47,032 nucleotides of DNA from Pseudomonas syringae (GCF_001698815.1 NZ_LGSI01000065.1:1-47032); one strand, 5' to 3'. Shown: positions 8,555 through 17,076, counted from the stretch's first letter. A program made the numbers and translations. The notes: a model not told the origin generated them from the sequence alone.

Positions 8555-9247
8555 TTAAGCCTTCATCCCCGGCAAACCCCAGACCTCAAGCGGGAAGTCA
8601 GCCAGCGATCCCAGCAGCAGGTCGGCATGTTCATACTGCTCGACGGGCATATGTGAATCAGGCACCGCGACGGCATACATGCCGGCGGCTTTGGCGGCGG
8701 TTACGCCGAAGGGTGAGTCTTCAAACACCAGGCAATCGGCTGGGTCGATGCCCAGACGACGGGCGGCAACCAGGAAAATATCCGGCGCAGGTTTGGCTGC
8801 GCCCACGTCCGGGTCATCGGCGGTGACGACGATCTCGAACAGCTCGAACCAGCTGCGGTGCAGTTCGGTTTTTGCCTTGAAGTAATGGATCGATGAACTG
8901 GTGCCCACGGCGATGGGAATATTGTGCTGCGCCAGATGACGCACCAACGCTTCGGCACCGTGCATGGCCGCAGCCTTGGGAAAACGCTCGTCGAGCATCG
9001 GCGCGCGGGTGTCGAGAAACTCATCCACCGACAGCGGCAGCTCCAGCTCCTGAATCACGAACCCGGCAAAATCCCGAGCGCCACGGCCGATGGTGTGCTG
9101 TTTCACGGCCCAGTCGAATGTGCGGCCATAGCGGCTGGCAATCAGGTGGGTGACCTCGGTGTAAATACCTTCGGTATCCAGCAACAGGCCGTCCATGTCG
9201 AAAATTACGGCCTTGATCGGGCCTCGCTCGCTTTGCAGTTCAGTCAT
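8555..9247 (-). CDS. HAD-superfamily phosphatase (subfamily IA, GS1/YniC-like)
   Basis: A 230-residue haloacid dehalogenase-type phosphatase. Motif I FDMDGLLLDTE holds the nucleophile Asp17 and general acid Asp19. Motif II is in VGTSSS, motif III is the Lys of AAKPAPDIF, and motif IV is VFEDSPFGVTAA. The helical cap at about 25-85 places it in subfamily IA near pseudouridine-monophosphatase or 2-deoxyglucose-6-phosphatase proteins. The cytosolic substrate is a small phosphate ester that cannot be named. An AGGA at good spacing supports the ATG at 9247. Confidence 0.88.
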   Translation of the reverse strand: MTELQSERGPIKAVIFDMDGLLLDTEGIYTEVTHLIASRYGRTFDWAVKQHTIGRGARDFAGFVIQELELPLSVDEFLDTRAPMLDERFPKAAAMHGAEALVRHLAQHNIPIAVGTSSSIHYFKAKTELHRSWFELFEIVVTADDPDVGAAKPAPDIFLVAARRLGIDPADCLVFEDSPFGVTAAKAAGMYAVAVPDSHMPVEQYEHADLLLGSLADFPLEVWGLPGMKA

Positions 9248-9557
9248 GTTCTCGGATCCTGTTTTTTCAAACCTGACGTCAGCCTAACGTCTGTAGGACG
9301 GCTATTGCTACCCGCGAATGAATCTGGAGTGGCTGAAACCAAATAGCCATGTCGCTGCCCAACACCTGTCGAAAAGGAGTATTCGTACACATAACAGGGC
9401 AACATCGCTGGGCCGCTCCAAGCCGTCGATGATAATCTCTCGCAACTTTTCACCGAGGCGGCATGATTTTGGTTGGCATGTCTAAGGCCATCAAAACCCG
9501 CCCTGGTTCAGGGAAGACTTCTTTCAACATCCAGAAACGGACATCCTCGAGTCGAAC
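9248..9557. other. Intergenic region, no gene seen
   Basis: This 310-base divergent region between the HAD phosphatase and the DUF945 gene must contain both promoters. I found no convincing sigma70 pair, strong hairpin or REP element in it. Confidence 0.5.
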
Positions 9558-11045
9558 ATGAATAAATCAGCAGGCATCGCAGTAGGCGTCATCGTCGTCG
9601 CAGGAGCCCTGGCCACTGGCGGCGCCTGGTACACCGGCACCAGACTTGAAGGCGTACTGCGCGACTCGATCCAGAACGCCAACCAGGAGTTGAAGAATTC
9701 GCTGACCGGCAGCAACAGCAGCATGACGATCGAGCTGCTCTCGATTGACCGCCATGTATTCAGCAGCACAGCGCATTACCGTTTTGTTATTCAGGATCCG
9801 AACCTGTCCGCCGACGGCACGAATGCCGAGTTCCTGTTCGTCGATCGCATCGAACATGGCCCGTTGCCGTTCTCCCGTCTCAAGTCGCTGAAACTGTTGC
9901 CGGTCATGGCGCAGAGCAACTTCGAGATGGAAAAAAGCCCAAGCGCGGAAAAGTGGTTTGCCATGAGCAAAGGCGTCGCGCCGGTCACGGGTTACGCCAG
10001 TGTCGGCTACGACCGTGCAGTCAGCGGGGCGCTGAAACTGTCGCCGCTGGAAATGAACGATACGGACGGCACGTTCAGCTTCTCCGGCCTGACTGTCGAT
10101 GTGGACGCGAGCGCCGATGCCGAGAAGGTCAAACTCACCGGCAACATGGACAACCTCAAGCTGGACGTTACCGGTCCCGACGGCCAGGTCGTCCTGGGTA
10201 TGCAGGGCCTGACGTTCGACAGCGGCGGCACCAAGGGCAAATCCGGTTTCTACCTGGGCCACAGTAATCTGAAAATCGCCAGCGCCCTGGCTCAGGTTGC
10301 CGGTCAGCCGCCCATGCTGTTCAAGGATGTGGTCAACACCAACCTTGCGCAGGAAGACGACGGCAAATTTGCCGCACAGGTCAATTACAACGTCGGCATG
10401 ATCAACTATCAGGGTAACGACGTGGGCGCCGCGCAGTTGGCGTTCAAAGTCAGCAACTTTGATGTGGTGGCGACGCAAGCGCTGTATCAGCTGTACCAGA
10501 CCAAAATCCTGCCGCAACAACAGGCCGCTGCCGCTGCGGGCGAACCTCTGCAGTTGGCGCTGCAGCCTGCTGATCAACAGTTGCTGGATGCCGAAATGGC
10601 CAAGTTGCTGGTCGGCAAGCCGCATGTCGAGCTTGAGAAGCTGTCGCTCAAAACCGCCAACGGCGAAAGCCATGTGCGGGTTGCTGTCGATCTGGCAGAT
10701 CCGGGCTCGCTCGATCAGCCTTCGTCCGCTGTCGCCGCGAAAAGCATCGGCCAGCTGGACGCTAAAGTCGTGTTGTCCAAGCCAATGATCCAGGACCTTG
10801 CAACGCTGCAGGCGCGCGCTGCGGGCCTGACCGATGCTGCCGCGATTGCCGAGCAAGCCAAGGCTGCCAGCGACATGGTCGGCGGTATGGCCGTGGTGCT
10901 GCAACTGGCCAAGGTCGATGGCGACAACGTGGTCTCAGACCTGCATTACGCCAATGACATCGTGGACTTCAACGGCGTCAAAATGACCCCGCAGCAGTTT
11001 GTCGCGATGATCATGGGCAAGGTTGGCGGGATGTCCGGTCAATAA
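9558..11045 (+). CDS. DUF945 / YdgA-like protein
   Basis: A 495-residue protein with an uncleaved N-terminal hydrophobic segment (AGIAVGVIVVAGALATGGAWY), likely a membrane anchor with the bulk in the periplasm. The YdgA pattern is clear: an N-terminal TGTRLEGVLRD element, DRHVFSSTAHYRF strands, and C-terminal repeated beta strands with a VGGMAVVLQLAKVDGDNVVSDLHYAN ending. The family is widespread in gammaproteobacteria and its biochemical role is not established; YdgA of E. coli has been found in the inner-membrane proteome. The gene stands alone. Its ribosome-binding site is weak. Confidence 0.85.
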   Translation: MNKSAGIAVGVIVVAGALATGGAWYTGTRLEGVLRDSIQNANQELKNSLTGSNSSMTIELLSIDRHVFSSTAHYRFVIQDPNLSADGTNAEFLFVDRIEHGPLPFSRLKSLKLLPVMAQSNFEMEKSPSAEKWFAMSKGVAPVTGYASVGYDRAVSGALKLSPLEMNDTDGTFSFSGLTVDVDASADAEKVKLTGNMDNLKLDVTGPDGQVVLGMQGLTFDSGGTKGKSGFYLGHSNLKIASALAQVAGQPPMLFKDVVNTNLAQEDDGKFAAQVNYNVGMINYQGNDVGAAQLAFKVSNFDVVATQALYQLYQTKILPQQQAAAAAGEPLQLALQPADQQLLDAEMAKLLVGKPHVELEKLSLKTANGESHVRVAVDLADPGSLDQPSSAVAAKSIGQLDAKVVLSKPMIQDLATLQARAAGLTDAAAIAEQAKAASDMVGGMAVVLQLAKVDGDNVVSDLHYANDIVDFNGVKMTPQQFVAMIMGKVGGMSGQ

Positions 11046-11053
11046 ACCCCGAC

Positions 11054-11087
11054 GTCAGGGCTGAGCGCGATCAGCATCAGCCCCGAC
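11054..11087. terminator. Hairpin between convergent DUF945 and mscS-type genes
   Basis: An 11-bp stem with one mismatch (GTCAGGGCTGA at 11054-11064, TCAGCCCCGAC at 11077-11087) lies between two stop codons. It has no clear T tract on either side, so it may serve both genes by pausing or protect their 3' ends. Confidence 0.4.
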
Positions 11088-11098
11088 CTCGCCGCGCA

Positions 11099-11917
11099 TC
11101 AGCCAGCGGTCTGGAATTTCGAAATGTTGCGCTGCAAGTCGCGGATCACTGCTACAGATTTGTAATACACCGCCCAGTAATGGTCGTTATGGCAATAAGG
11201 CCTGACTGAAAGGGTCAAGGCGTCCGCGGAAATGGCCGAAAGATTGATGTCCACTTCCGGGTTGGCCAGCACATCGGGAATGCTGCCGATCTGTTGCTTG
11301 AGCGTTGAAATTACAGCGCGCTCGTCCACTGAGGCGGGCAGCGTTGCAGTCAACTCCATGCGCCGGAACGGGTTGCTGGAAAAGTTGACGATATTGCCGG
11401 CAAAAACCTTGTTGTTGCCCACCATGGTCAGCACGTTATCCAGCGTGTTGATCGAGGTGACGAACAAGCCGATTTCCATGACCGTTCCTGTCACATCAGC
11501 CGCGCTGATCAGGTCGCCGACCTTGAACGGCCGCAGCACGATGATGAACCCGCCTGCCGCCAGATTCGCCAGCAGCCCGGACCACGCCATACCAATGGCC
11601 AGGCCCACTGCTGCCAGTAATGCCGCGAGGCTGGTGGTCTCGATGCCGCAATAACTGAGGATCGCAATGACCAGGAAAATGTTCAGCACCACGGTGATGA
11701 ACGAGCCCAGGTAGCGCAGCACCGTTGGATCGAATTTTTGCCGGGTCAGCGAAGTCCGGACCATATTGACGACAACCCCGATCAACCAGCGTCCCACGAT
11801 CCAGAGCAGTATCGCGGTCACTATCTTGAGCAGGATTGCCACCCCGTATTGCAGCACCACATCCCATAAAGCAGTGATTTTATCGGTGCCGATATTGATG
11901 AGATTCAGATCGTCCAT
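11099..11917 (-). CDS. MscS-family mechanosensitive channel (short form)
   Basis: A 272-residue channel close in length to E. coli MscS (286). Three N-terminal membrane helices lie at about 22-50, 65-85 and 90-115. The pore helix shows the small-residue pattern LAALLAAVGLAIGMAWSGLL, followed by LRPFKVGDLI, typical of the MscS beta domain. The C-terminal alpha/beta domain continues to the end. It opens on membrane tension to release solutes in hypo-osmotic shock. The ATG at 11917 was chosen: reading further upstream enters the REP at 12046-12139, which is not coding. A second, larger MscS paralogue lies just upstream on the same strand. Confidence 0.92.
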   Translation of the reverse strand: MDDLNLINIGTDKITALWDVVLQYGVAILLKIVTAILLWIVGRWLIGVVVNMVRTSLTRQKFDPTVLRYLGSFITVVLNIFLVIAILSYCGIETTSLAALLAAVGLAIGMAWSGLLANLAAGGFIIVLRPFKVGDLISAADVTGTVMEIGLFVTSINTLDNVLTMVGNNKVFAGNIVNFSSNPFRRMELTATLPASVDERAVISTLKQQIGSIPDVLANPEVDINLSAISADALTLSVRPYCHNDHYWAVYYKSVAVIRDLQRNISKFQTAG

Positions 11918-12045
11918 GATGGCGCTCCATGCCAATGTGCCGCATCGGCAGCATCCCCCCAAATGACGCTTGCTCGCTACTGTCACTTCTGACAGGAAGC
12001 AAAGTGCTAGCACCGAACACGCTCCTACAAGAACGCCGCAAATTC

Positions 12046-12139
12046 CGTTGGAGCGAGGCTTGCCCGCGAAGAGGCCGGTACATCCGTCCATTTTTCCGAA
12101 TTCAAAACACCGTCTTCGCGGGCAAGCCTCGCTCCAACA
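12046..12139. repeat. REP doublet (near-perfect inverted pair)
   Basis: CGTTGGAGCGAGGCTTGCCC begins at 12046 and its complement (GGGCAAGCCTCGCTCCAAC) ends near 12138. The spacer is about 45 bases. It separates the two MscS-type genes. The 25 bases before it (GCTCCTACAAGA...AAATTC) recur before the REP at about 24.49 kb. Confidence 0.9.
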
Positions 12140-12163
12140 AGTTCGGGGATTTGCATTCCATTT

Positions 12164-13294
12164 TTAAACCGGAGGCTGACGCGGCACCTCCGTTGGGGTT
12201 TCGTGACCTTCGATTTCCGGACGCACATTGCGCGAGGAAATTTCGGTACGCAGCATCGGCAAGCTTTGCGGGTACTGTTTGGCGATGAACGCGATCAGGC
12301 GTTCGCGCATATGGCAACGGGCATCCCAGCTGCGCGAAGAGTCGGCGGAACTCAACAACACCCGCAGCTGCATCGCCTTGGCGTTGGTGTCGGCGACTTG
12401 CAGTACGCACACGCGGCCATCCCACAGATGCGGAATGTCTTCACAGATACGCTGCACCTCGGCGCGCAGGTCTTCCACCGGCAACGAATAATCCACCCAG
12501 ACGAACACCGAGCCAATCAGGCTGGAGGTGGCGCGTGTCCAGTTCTGGAAAGGCTTCTCGATGAAGTACTGCAGCGGCACCACCATGCGGCGTTCGTCCC
12601 AGATCTTGATCACCACGTAGGTGCCGCTGATTTCCTCGACGCGGCCCCATTCACCCTCGACGATCACCACATCATCCAGGCGGATGGGCTGGGAAATGGC
12701 GATTTGCAGGCCGGCAATCAAATTGCCCAGCACCGGTTTTGCGGCGAAACCCGCCGCCAGTCCGGCCAGACCGGCCGAGGCCAGCAAACTGGTGCCGATC
12801 TGCGCCACCGCCGGGAAGCTCATGAGAATCAGCCCGGTGCCGAACAGCAGCACCAGCGCGTTTACGCAGCGCACCAACACGCGGACCTGAGTCTGAATCC
12901 GCCGCGCATTGAGGTTATCCTCGATATCCAGCGGATTGTGAATCGCCACCGCTTCGCCCACGGCATTGACGCAACTGAGCACCAGCCAGGTGAAGCCGGC
13001 GATGACCAGCAAGCCGTTGACGTGGCGCACTGTCGGGATCATCAGCAGATCGTCGGGTGCCGCAGTCCACACCGTCTGCAAGGCCAGCAGCGGCAGCAGC
13101 CACACGGTCGGGTTTGCCGCGCGGTGCAGCAGTTGTTGAGGCAACACGAATGAATTGGCAATGCGCCGCAATACCGTGAATGCCACCCAGCGAATCAACA
13201 AGGCGACAAGTACGGCAAAGCACGCGACGATAACGGTTCTGAGCCACGGCAGGGGCAAAAGCTCCAGCCAGCTCTGGGGCAACAAGTGTTCCAT
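12164..13294 (-). CDS. MscS-family mechanosensitive channel (376 aa, extra membrane helices)
   Basis: A second MscS-type protein, larger than its neighbour, with about five membrane segments in the first 200 residues. The pore region reads LLASAGLAGLAAGFAAKPVL and is followed by QIAISQPIRLDDVV, the canonical MscS beta-domain entry. The soluble domain contains GRVEEISGTYVVIKIWDERR, usual for the YbdG/YnaI-like subgroup. The C-terminal tail is basic and proline-rich. It probably acts as a low-conductance or regulated channel in osmotic adaptation. It starts at the ATG at 13294; no partner gene is co-transcribed upstream. Confidence 0.9.
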   Translation of the reverse strand: MEHLLPQSWLELLPLPWLRTVIVACFAVLVALLIRWVAFTVLRRIANSFVLPQQLLHRAANPTVWLLPLLALQTVWTAAPDDLLMIPTVRHVNGLLVIAGFTWLVLSCVNAVGEAVAIHNPLDIEDNLNARRIQTQVRVLVRCVNALVLLFGTGLILMSFPAVAQIGTSLLASAGLAGLAAGFAAKPVLGNLIAGLQIAISQPIRLDDVVIVEGEWGRVEEISGTYVVIKIWDERRMVVPLQYFIEKPFQNWTRATSSLIGSVFVWVDYSLPVEDLRAEVQRICEDIPHLWDGRVCVLQVADTNAKAMQLRVLLSSADSSRSWDARCHMRERLIAFIAKQYPQSLPMLRTEISSRNVRPEIEGHETPTEVPRQPPV

Positions 13295-13427
13295 CGATGG
13301 GTACTCGCAGCAGAAATGACGTTAAGCCGAGCGGAGACCCTGGAGTTGACCTAAAAGCCGTCCGCCGACCTCGATGGCGATAGCTGCCTGCAAAATGTGA
13401 GCCCTGCGGCCCGGGATCGTTCCCGAC

Positions 13428-14075
13428 TCAGAATGATTTGCGCGATAGCGTCGTGGTTGCGTCGCGAAACGCAGCTGACGCCAGGTCGCCCAATTGCCCG
13501 GCCACAATCTGATCGATAAGGGCTGTGCAATCATCGACGCTGGTATCCACGCTGAACTCCGGCTGCAGCGGCGCTTCATACGGGCTGTCGTAGCCGGTGA
13601 AGTTCTTGATCCGGCCTTGCTGCGCGGCGCGATACAGCCCTTTGGTGTCCCGTCGTGCGCATTCGCTGAAGGGCGTGCTGACATGCACTTCAATGAACTC
13701 ACCGGCTGCCAGAGAGTGCCTGACGGCATCGCGGTCGGCGCGGAAGGGTGAAATCGCACAGACAATCACGATCAGTCCGGCATCCACCATCAGCCTGGCC
13801 ACCTCGGCAATACGCCGCACGTTTTCGTGGCGATCGGCATCGCTCATGCCCAGATCCCGGCAGATTCCCTGACGCAATCGATCGCCATCCAGCAAGTAAC
13901 TGTGCAAGCCATTGTGTTGCAGCGTTCGATCCAGCTCGATGCCCAGCGTTGATTTACCGGCGCCAGACAACCCCGTCAGCCAGATGCAACAGGCATGCTG
14001 CTGCTTCATGTCTTCACGTTGCATCTGATTCACCAGCAGATTCGGCGCGATGATCAGCGGTTTGCGCTCAGTCAT
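13428..14075 (-). CDS. cysC: Stand-alone adenylylsulfate (APS) kinase
   Basis: This enzyme phosphorylates adenosine 5'-phosphosulfate to PAPS, the universal sulfuryl donor. Its 215 residues hold the P-loop GLSGAGKST (35-43), DGD (63-65), the APS-binding RHENVRR (82-88), and the family signature FTGYDSPYEAP (159-169). The ATG at 14075 overlaps the stop of the upstream sulfotransferase gene by eight bases, so the two are translationally coupled; a second ATG at 14090 is possible. Pseudomonads normally reduce APS directly and often carry a CysNC fusion, so a separate kinase beside a sulfotransferase points to dedicated PAPS supply for a sulfated product rather than to cysteine synthesis. That role is inferred. 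Confidence 0.9.
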   Translation of the reverse strand: MTERKPLIIAPNLLVNQMQREDMKQQHACCIWLTGLSGAGKSTLGIELDRTLQHNGLHSYLLDGDRLRQGICRDLGMSDADRHENVRRIAEVARLMVDAGLIVIVCAISPFRADRDAVRHSLAAGEFIEVHVSTPFSECARRDTKGLYRAAQQGRIKNFTGYDSPYEAPLQPEFSVDTSVDDCTALIDQIVAGQLGDLASAAFRDATTTLSRKSF

Positions 14076-14763
14076 AAGCGAACAACTCATAGTCACGGGC
14101 ATAGACCTCGCGCACTCGGCGGCGGGTAGCGGGGGAGCAAAACTGAACGAACTGATTGCCGGGGGCCGACGAGCGATTGATATGGGGCAGTTCGGCTTTG
14201 ACGTGAAGATGAATGCACAACTTGCGGAAATCTTCTTCCAGGGTTTCCTGACGCCCGATGAAGTCCACATTCAGATGGCCCATGGCATCTTGCAGAAAGT
14301 AATGTTGGGGCGTGAAATGTATCTGTTTAGTTATATTTTCCGGGCGCAGCCAGTTATCGATGAACTCGTCAAAGTTTTCGTAGCGACTGACCAGCGCATG
14401 GGCGGCCTTGTCCCGGTCTTGTGTGTTATTCAACAAGTAACTATAAGCCGACCAGGCGCGTTGTAACGGATCGCGTACAAAGCCGAACTTGAAATAGTTC
14501 TGAAAGCGTTCGTTAAACTGCTTTTCGTACCAGTAGAGCGGCATATGACCGGTGGGCGTGCTGCCGAACAAGGCCGTTGCGACGCTGCTGCCCGCACACT
14601 TCGGGACATGAATGAACACACACTCCAGCGCGTCGAACTCCGCAGGAAAGCGGTTCTTGCCGGACAATGTCTTGTTCACGACTTGTCGGTCAATGACCGG
14701 AAGACGCTCAAGCAATAGTTCGCGCTGCGTCTTTGGAATCAACTTCCAGAGGAGGCGGTTCAT
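14068..14763 (-). CDS. Sulfotransferase (Sulfotransfer_2-type, PAPS-dependent)
   Basis: A 231-residue protein with the two PAPS-binding elements of sulfotransferases. The 5'-phosphosulfate loop is FIHVPKCAGSSV (50-61), and the 3'-phosphate motif is FVRDPLQRAWSAYSYL (95-110). Length and motifs fit the family that sulfates carbohydrates (HS2ST/chondroitin-type, also found in bacterial surface-polysaccharide loci). There is no signal peptide or membrane helix, so it should act in the cytoplasm. The acceptor is unknown, and no polysaccharide cluster is visible nearby. It overlaps the APS kinase gene downstream, which would supply its donor. The upstream 150 bases are unusually AT-rich for this window. 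Confidence 0.85.
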   Translation of the reverse strand: MNRLLWKLIPKTQRELLLERLPVIDRQVVNKTLSGKNRFPAEFDALECVFIHVPKCAGSSVATALFGSTPTGHMPLYWYEKQFNERFQNYFKFGFVRDPLQRAWSAYSYLLNNTQDRDKAAHALVSRYENFDEFIDNWLRPENITKQIHFTPQHYFLQDAMGHLNVDFIGRQETLEEDFRKLCIHLHVKAELPHINRSSAPGNQFVQFCSPATRRRVREVYARDYELFAYD

Positions 14764-14914
14764 AAATAATGACCTGAGGCGATACAGTTAGGAAGTCGCA
14801 AGCGTACAACTTACTTAGCCTTGGATGAACGTCTTTTCATACTATTTACATTGACATTGGATTGTTAGCTGATTGTGTTCCTGTTGTAAGCAAGTTGATA
14901 CTTGGAAGGGTGTC

Positions 14915-15004
14915 GTAGGAGCGAGGCTTGCCCGCGAAGCTTTTTTTCAAATTTGGAAATGAGCGGACGTACCGGCCTCTTCGCGGGCAAGCCTCGCTCC
15001 AACG
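14915..15004. repeat. REP doublet
   Basis: GTAGGAGCGAGGCTTGCCCG begins at 14915 and the inverted copy TCGCGGGCAAGCCTCGCTCC ends near 15000. It lies between the 3' end of the Rsm-type RNA and the sulfotransferase start. The terminator of that RNA lies just before it in the direction of transcription. Confidence 0.88.
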
Positions 15005-15029
15005 AGATGTACACTTTTCCGCGCCCAAC

Positions 15030-15143
15030 AAAAAACCCGCCGAGGCGGGTTTTCTTCAAGACCATTCCAACATCCTGTCGGTAAGCCCTCCGGGCCATGG
15101 TCGATCATCCTTGATCCTGTGCGCGTCCTGCGCATCAGTTGTT
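15030..15143 (-). ncRNA. rsmX: RsmX-like Gac/Rsm small RNA (sequesters RsmA/RsmE)
   Basis: Read leftward, this stretch of about 114 nt has all the features of an RsmX/Y/Z RNA. It carries six GGA motifs, several in hairpin loops: TGCGC-AGGAC-GCGCA (15120-15134), GATC-AAGGAT-GATC (15103-15116), GCCC-GGA-GGGC (15085-15095), then CAGGATG (15071-15077) and TTGGAAT (about 15064-15070). It ends in a strong terminator, AAAACCCGC-CTCG-GCGGGTTTTTT (to about 15031). Such RNAs titrate the translational repressors RsmA/RsmE after GacS/GacA activation and so control secondary metabolism and biofilm genes. A GacA-type site lies about 67 bases upstream. Length and the GCGCAGGA hairpin suggest RsmX, but RsmY is not excluded. 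The 5' end is inferred from the -10 box. Confidence 0.85.
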
Positions 15144-15150
15144 GGATCCA

Positions 15151-15156
15151 ATCTTA
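15151..15156 (-). promoter_or_regulatory. Probable -10 box of the Rsm-type RNA
   Basis: TAAGAT on the minus strand, about 7 bases before the inferred transcript start at 15143. No good -35 hexamer is present at normal spacing, as expected for an activator-dependent GacA promoter. Confidence 0.5.
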
Positions 15157-15200
15157 GGCTTCCGGGCGAGGTGCGCACAGAGCCAATTGCCATCAGCTCG

Positions 15201-15218
15201 TGTAAGCCTTTCGCTATA
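15201..15218 (-). promoter_or_regulatory. GacA-type upstream activating sequence
   Basis: On the minus strand the site reads TATAGC-N6-CTTACA. The established GacA-controlled consensus for rsm genes is TGTAAG-N6-CTTACA: the right half is perfect and the left half keeps T-TA. It is centred about 67 bases before the inferred RNA start, matching the known position of this element. Confidence 0.75.
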
Positions 15219-15384
15219 GCGCGAGATGTTTGCGTTGCACAAACGGTCTAAAAGCGCAATTGATCCAAAGGAGCCAGCGCAGCGGATGGCAGGCAAGCTA
15301 TAACGTGGAGAGCAATCAATTGAAACCACCGGCTCTTCATCTTGCGTGAAGGGTTCAGAGCTAATAATTCGCCAGGGTGCTGAC

Positions 15385-17007
15385 ATGTCCATTTATCACC
15401 AGGGGCTCGATAAAGGCCCGGCCAACCATATCGCGCTGACGCCGCTGAGCTTTATCGAGCGCACTGCCGCGACCTATCCCGATTATCCAGCAGTGATCCA
15501 TGGCGCGATTCGTCGCACCTGGGCGCAAACCTACACTCGCTGCCGACAACTGGCTTCGGCCCTGAGCCAGCGCGGCGTAGGAGAAGGCGACACGGTAGCG
15601 GTGATGTTGCCGAATATTCCGGCGATGCTCGACGTGCATTTCGGCGTACCCATGCTTGGGGCCGTGCTCAATACCCTGAACGTGCGCCTCGATGCACCGA
15701 CCATCGCCTTTATGCTCAAGCACGCCCAGGCCAAAGTCTTGATCGCCGACCGCGAGTTTCAAGCGGTGGTACGCGACGCCCTGGCGCTATTGGACAATCC
15801 ACCGTTGCTGATTGACGTAGACGATCCGGAATACGGCCAGGGTCAGCAGCTCAGTGATCTGGATTACGAAACGCTGCTGGCCGCTGGCGATCCCGAGTTC
15901 GAGTGGCAATGGCCGCAGGATGAATGGGCGCCCATCTCGCTCAACTACACATCTGGCACTACCGGCGACCCCAAAGGCGTGGTGTATCACCATCGCGGTG
16001 CGTTTTTGAATGCCATTGGAAATCAGATGGCCTGGGGCATGGGTTTGCATCCGGTGTATTTGTGGACCTTGCCGATGTTCCATTGCAACGGCTGGTGCTA
16101 CCCGTGGACCATCACCGCTCAGGCCGGAACCCATGTGTTTCTGCGCCGGGTCGACCCGCAGAAAATCATCAGCCTGATCCGCGAGCATCGCGTCAGCCAT
16201 CTGTGCGGCGCGCCGATTGTACTTAACGGTCTGGCGAATTTACCGGATGCTGGCGCTATCAGCTTCGAGCATCCGGTTCATGCGATGACCGCAGGCGCCG
16301 CGCCACCGGCCAAAGTCATCGCGTCGGTCGAAGCCATGGGCATCTGCATCACCCACGCGTACGGTCTGACCGAAACCTACGGTCCGGTCACCGTCTGCGC
16401 CTGGAAGGCCGAGTGGGACGAATTGGCCGCCGATGATCGCGCCACGGTCAAGGCTCGCCAAGGCGTGCGCTACCCGACCCTGGAAGGTGTGATGGTCGCC
16501 TATCCGCTGACCCACCAACCGGTGCCGAAAGATGGCACGACCATCGGCGAGATCTACATGCGCGGCAACACCGTGATGAAGGGTTATCTCGGCAACCCGA
16601 CAGCCACCGACCAAGCCTTCGATGGCGGTTGGTTTCACTCCGGCGACCTTGCGGTCTGGCACCCGGACGGCTACCTGGAAATCCGTGACCGGCTCAAAGA
16701 CATCATCATTTCCGGCGGTGAGAACATCTCGACCATCGAAGTCGAAAGCACGCTGTATCGTCATCCCGCCGTCCTTGAAGCGGCCGTCGTCGCCAAACCC
16801 GACGAGAAATGGGGCGAGACCCCCTGCGCTTTCATCACCCTCAAATCAGGCCATGAAGCAGTCACCGAAGCGGAAATCATCCAGTTCTGCCGCGAACGCA
16901 TGGCAGGCTTTAAAGTCCCGAAAACCGTCCTGTTCGCCGCCCTGCCAAAAACCTCGACGGGCAAGATCCAGAAGTATTTATTGAGGGAGTGGGCGAAAGG
17001 CGGTTAA
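15385..17007 (+). CDS. Acyl-CoA synthetase (AMP-forming, medium-chain/AlkK-like)
   Basis: A 540-residue ATP-dependent acyl-CoA ligase of the ANL superfamily. The P-loop-like motif LNYTSGTTGDPKGV is at about 195-208, the A5 motif HAYGLTETYGP near 330, GDLAVWHPDGYLEIRDRLKDII near 420-445, and the catalytic lysine of A10 in PKTSTGKIQKYLL near the C-terminus. It activates a fatty or aryl acid as acyl-AMP and then the CoA thioester, for beta-oxidation or assimilation. The ATG at 15385 gives the usual SIYHQGLDKGPANH start; a GTG at 15346 is less likely. It is divergent from the Rsm-type RNA and is followed by a REP, so it is probably monocistronic. Confidence 0.92.
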   Translation: MSIYHQGLDKGPANHIALTPLSFIERTAATYPDYPAVIHGAIRRTWAQTYTRCRQLASALSQRGVGEGDTVAVMLPNIPAMLDVHFGVPMLGAVLNTLNVRLDAPTIAFMLKHAQAKVLIADREFQAVVRDALALLDNPPLLIDVDDPEYGQGQQLSDLDYETLLAAGDPEFEWQWPQDEWAPISLNYTSGTTGDPKGVVYHHRGAFLNAIGNQMAWGMGLHPVYLWTLPMFHCNGWCYPWTITAQAGTHVFLRRVDPQKIISLIREHRVSHLCGAPIVLNGLANLPDAGAISFEHPVHAMTAGAAPPAKVIASVEAMGICITHAYGLTETYGPVTVCAWKAEWDELAADDRATVKARQGVRYPTLEGVMVAYPLTHQPVPKDGTTIGEIYMRGNTVMKGYLGNPTATDQAFDGGWFHSGDLAVWHPDGYLEIRDRLKDIIISGGENISTIEVESTLYRHPAVLEAAVVAKPDEKWGETPCAFITLKSGHEAVTEAEIIQFCRERMAGFKVPKTVLFAALPKTSTGKIQKYLLREWAKGG

Positions 17008-17017
17008 TACAGATTTT

Positions 17018-17076
17018 GTTGGAGCCAACTTGTTGGCGAGGCGTCGTGCCTATTCGCGAGCAAGCTCGCTCCCACA
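17018..17076. repeat. REP pair, compact and divergent
   Basis: TGTTGGAGCCAACTTGTTGGCGAG is followed after a short loop by ATTCGCGAGCAAGCTCGCTCCCACA. The two inverted halves are less alike than in other doublets and sit closer together. It lies between the acyl-CoA synthetase and the acetyltransferase genes. Confidence 0.7.

Noticed and set aside
9567..10904. A 445-codon minus-strand frame opposite the DUF945 gene.
   Set aside because: Composition is typical of antisense translation, with no motif and no ribosome-binding site.
11918..12091. N-terminal extension of the shorter MscS gene.
   Set aside because: The added residues are translated from the REP doublet, and the ATG at 11917 gives the normal MscS length.
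13411..13424. A small CGGGA/TCCCG hairpin after the APS kinase gene as a terminator.
   Set aside because: Only five pairs and no T tract; too weak to list as a terminator.
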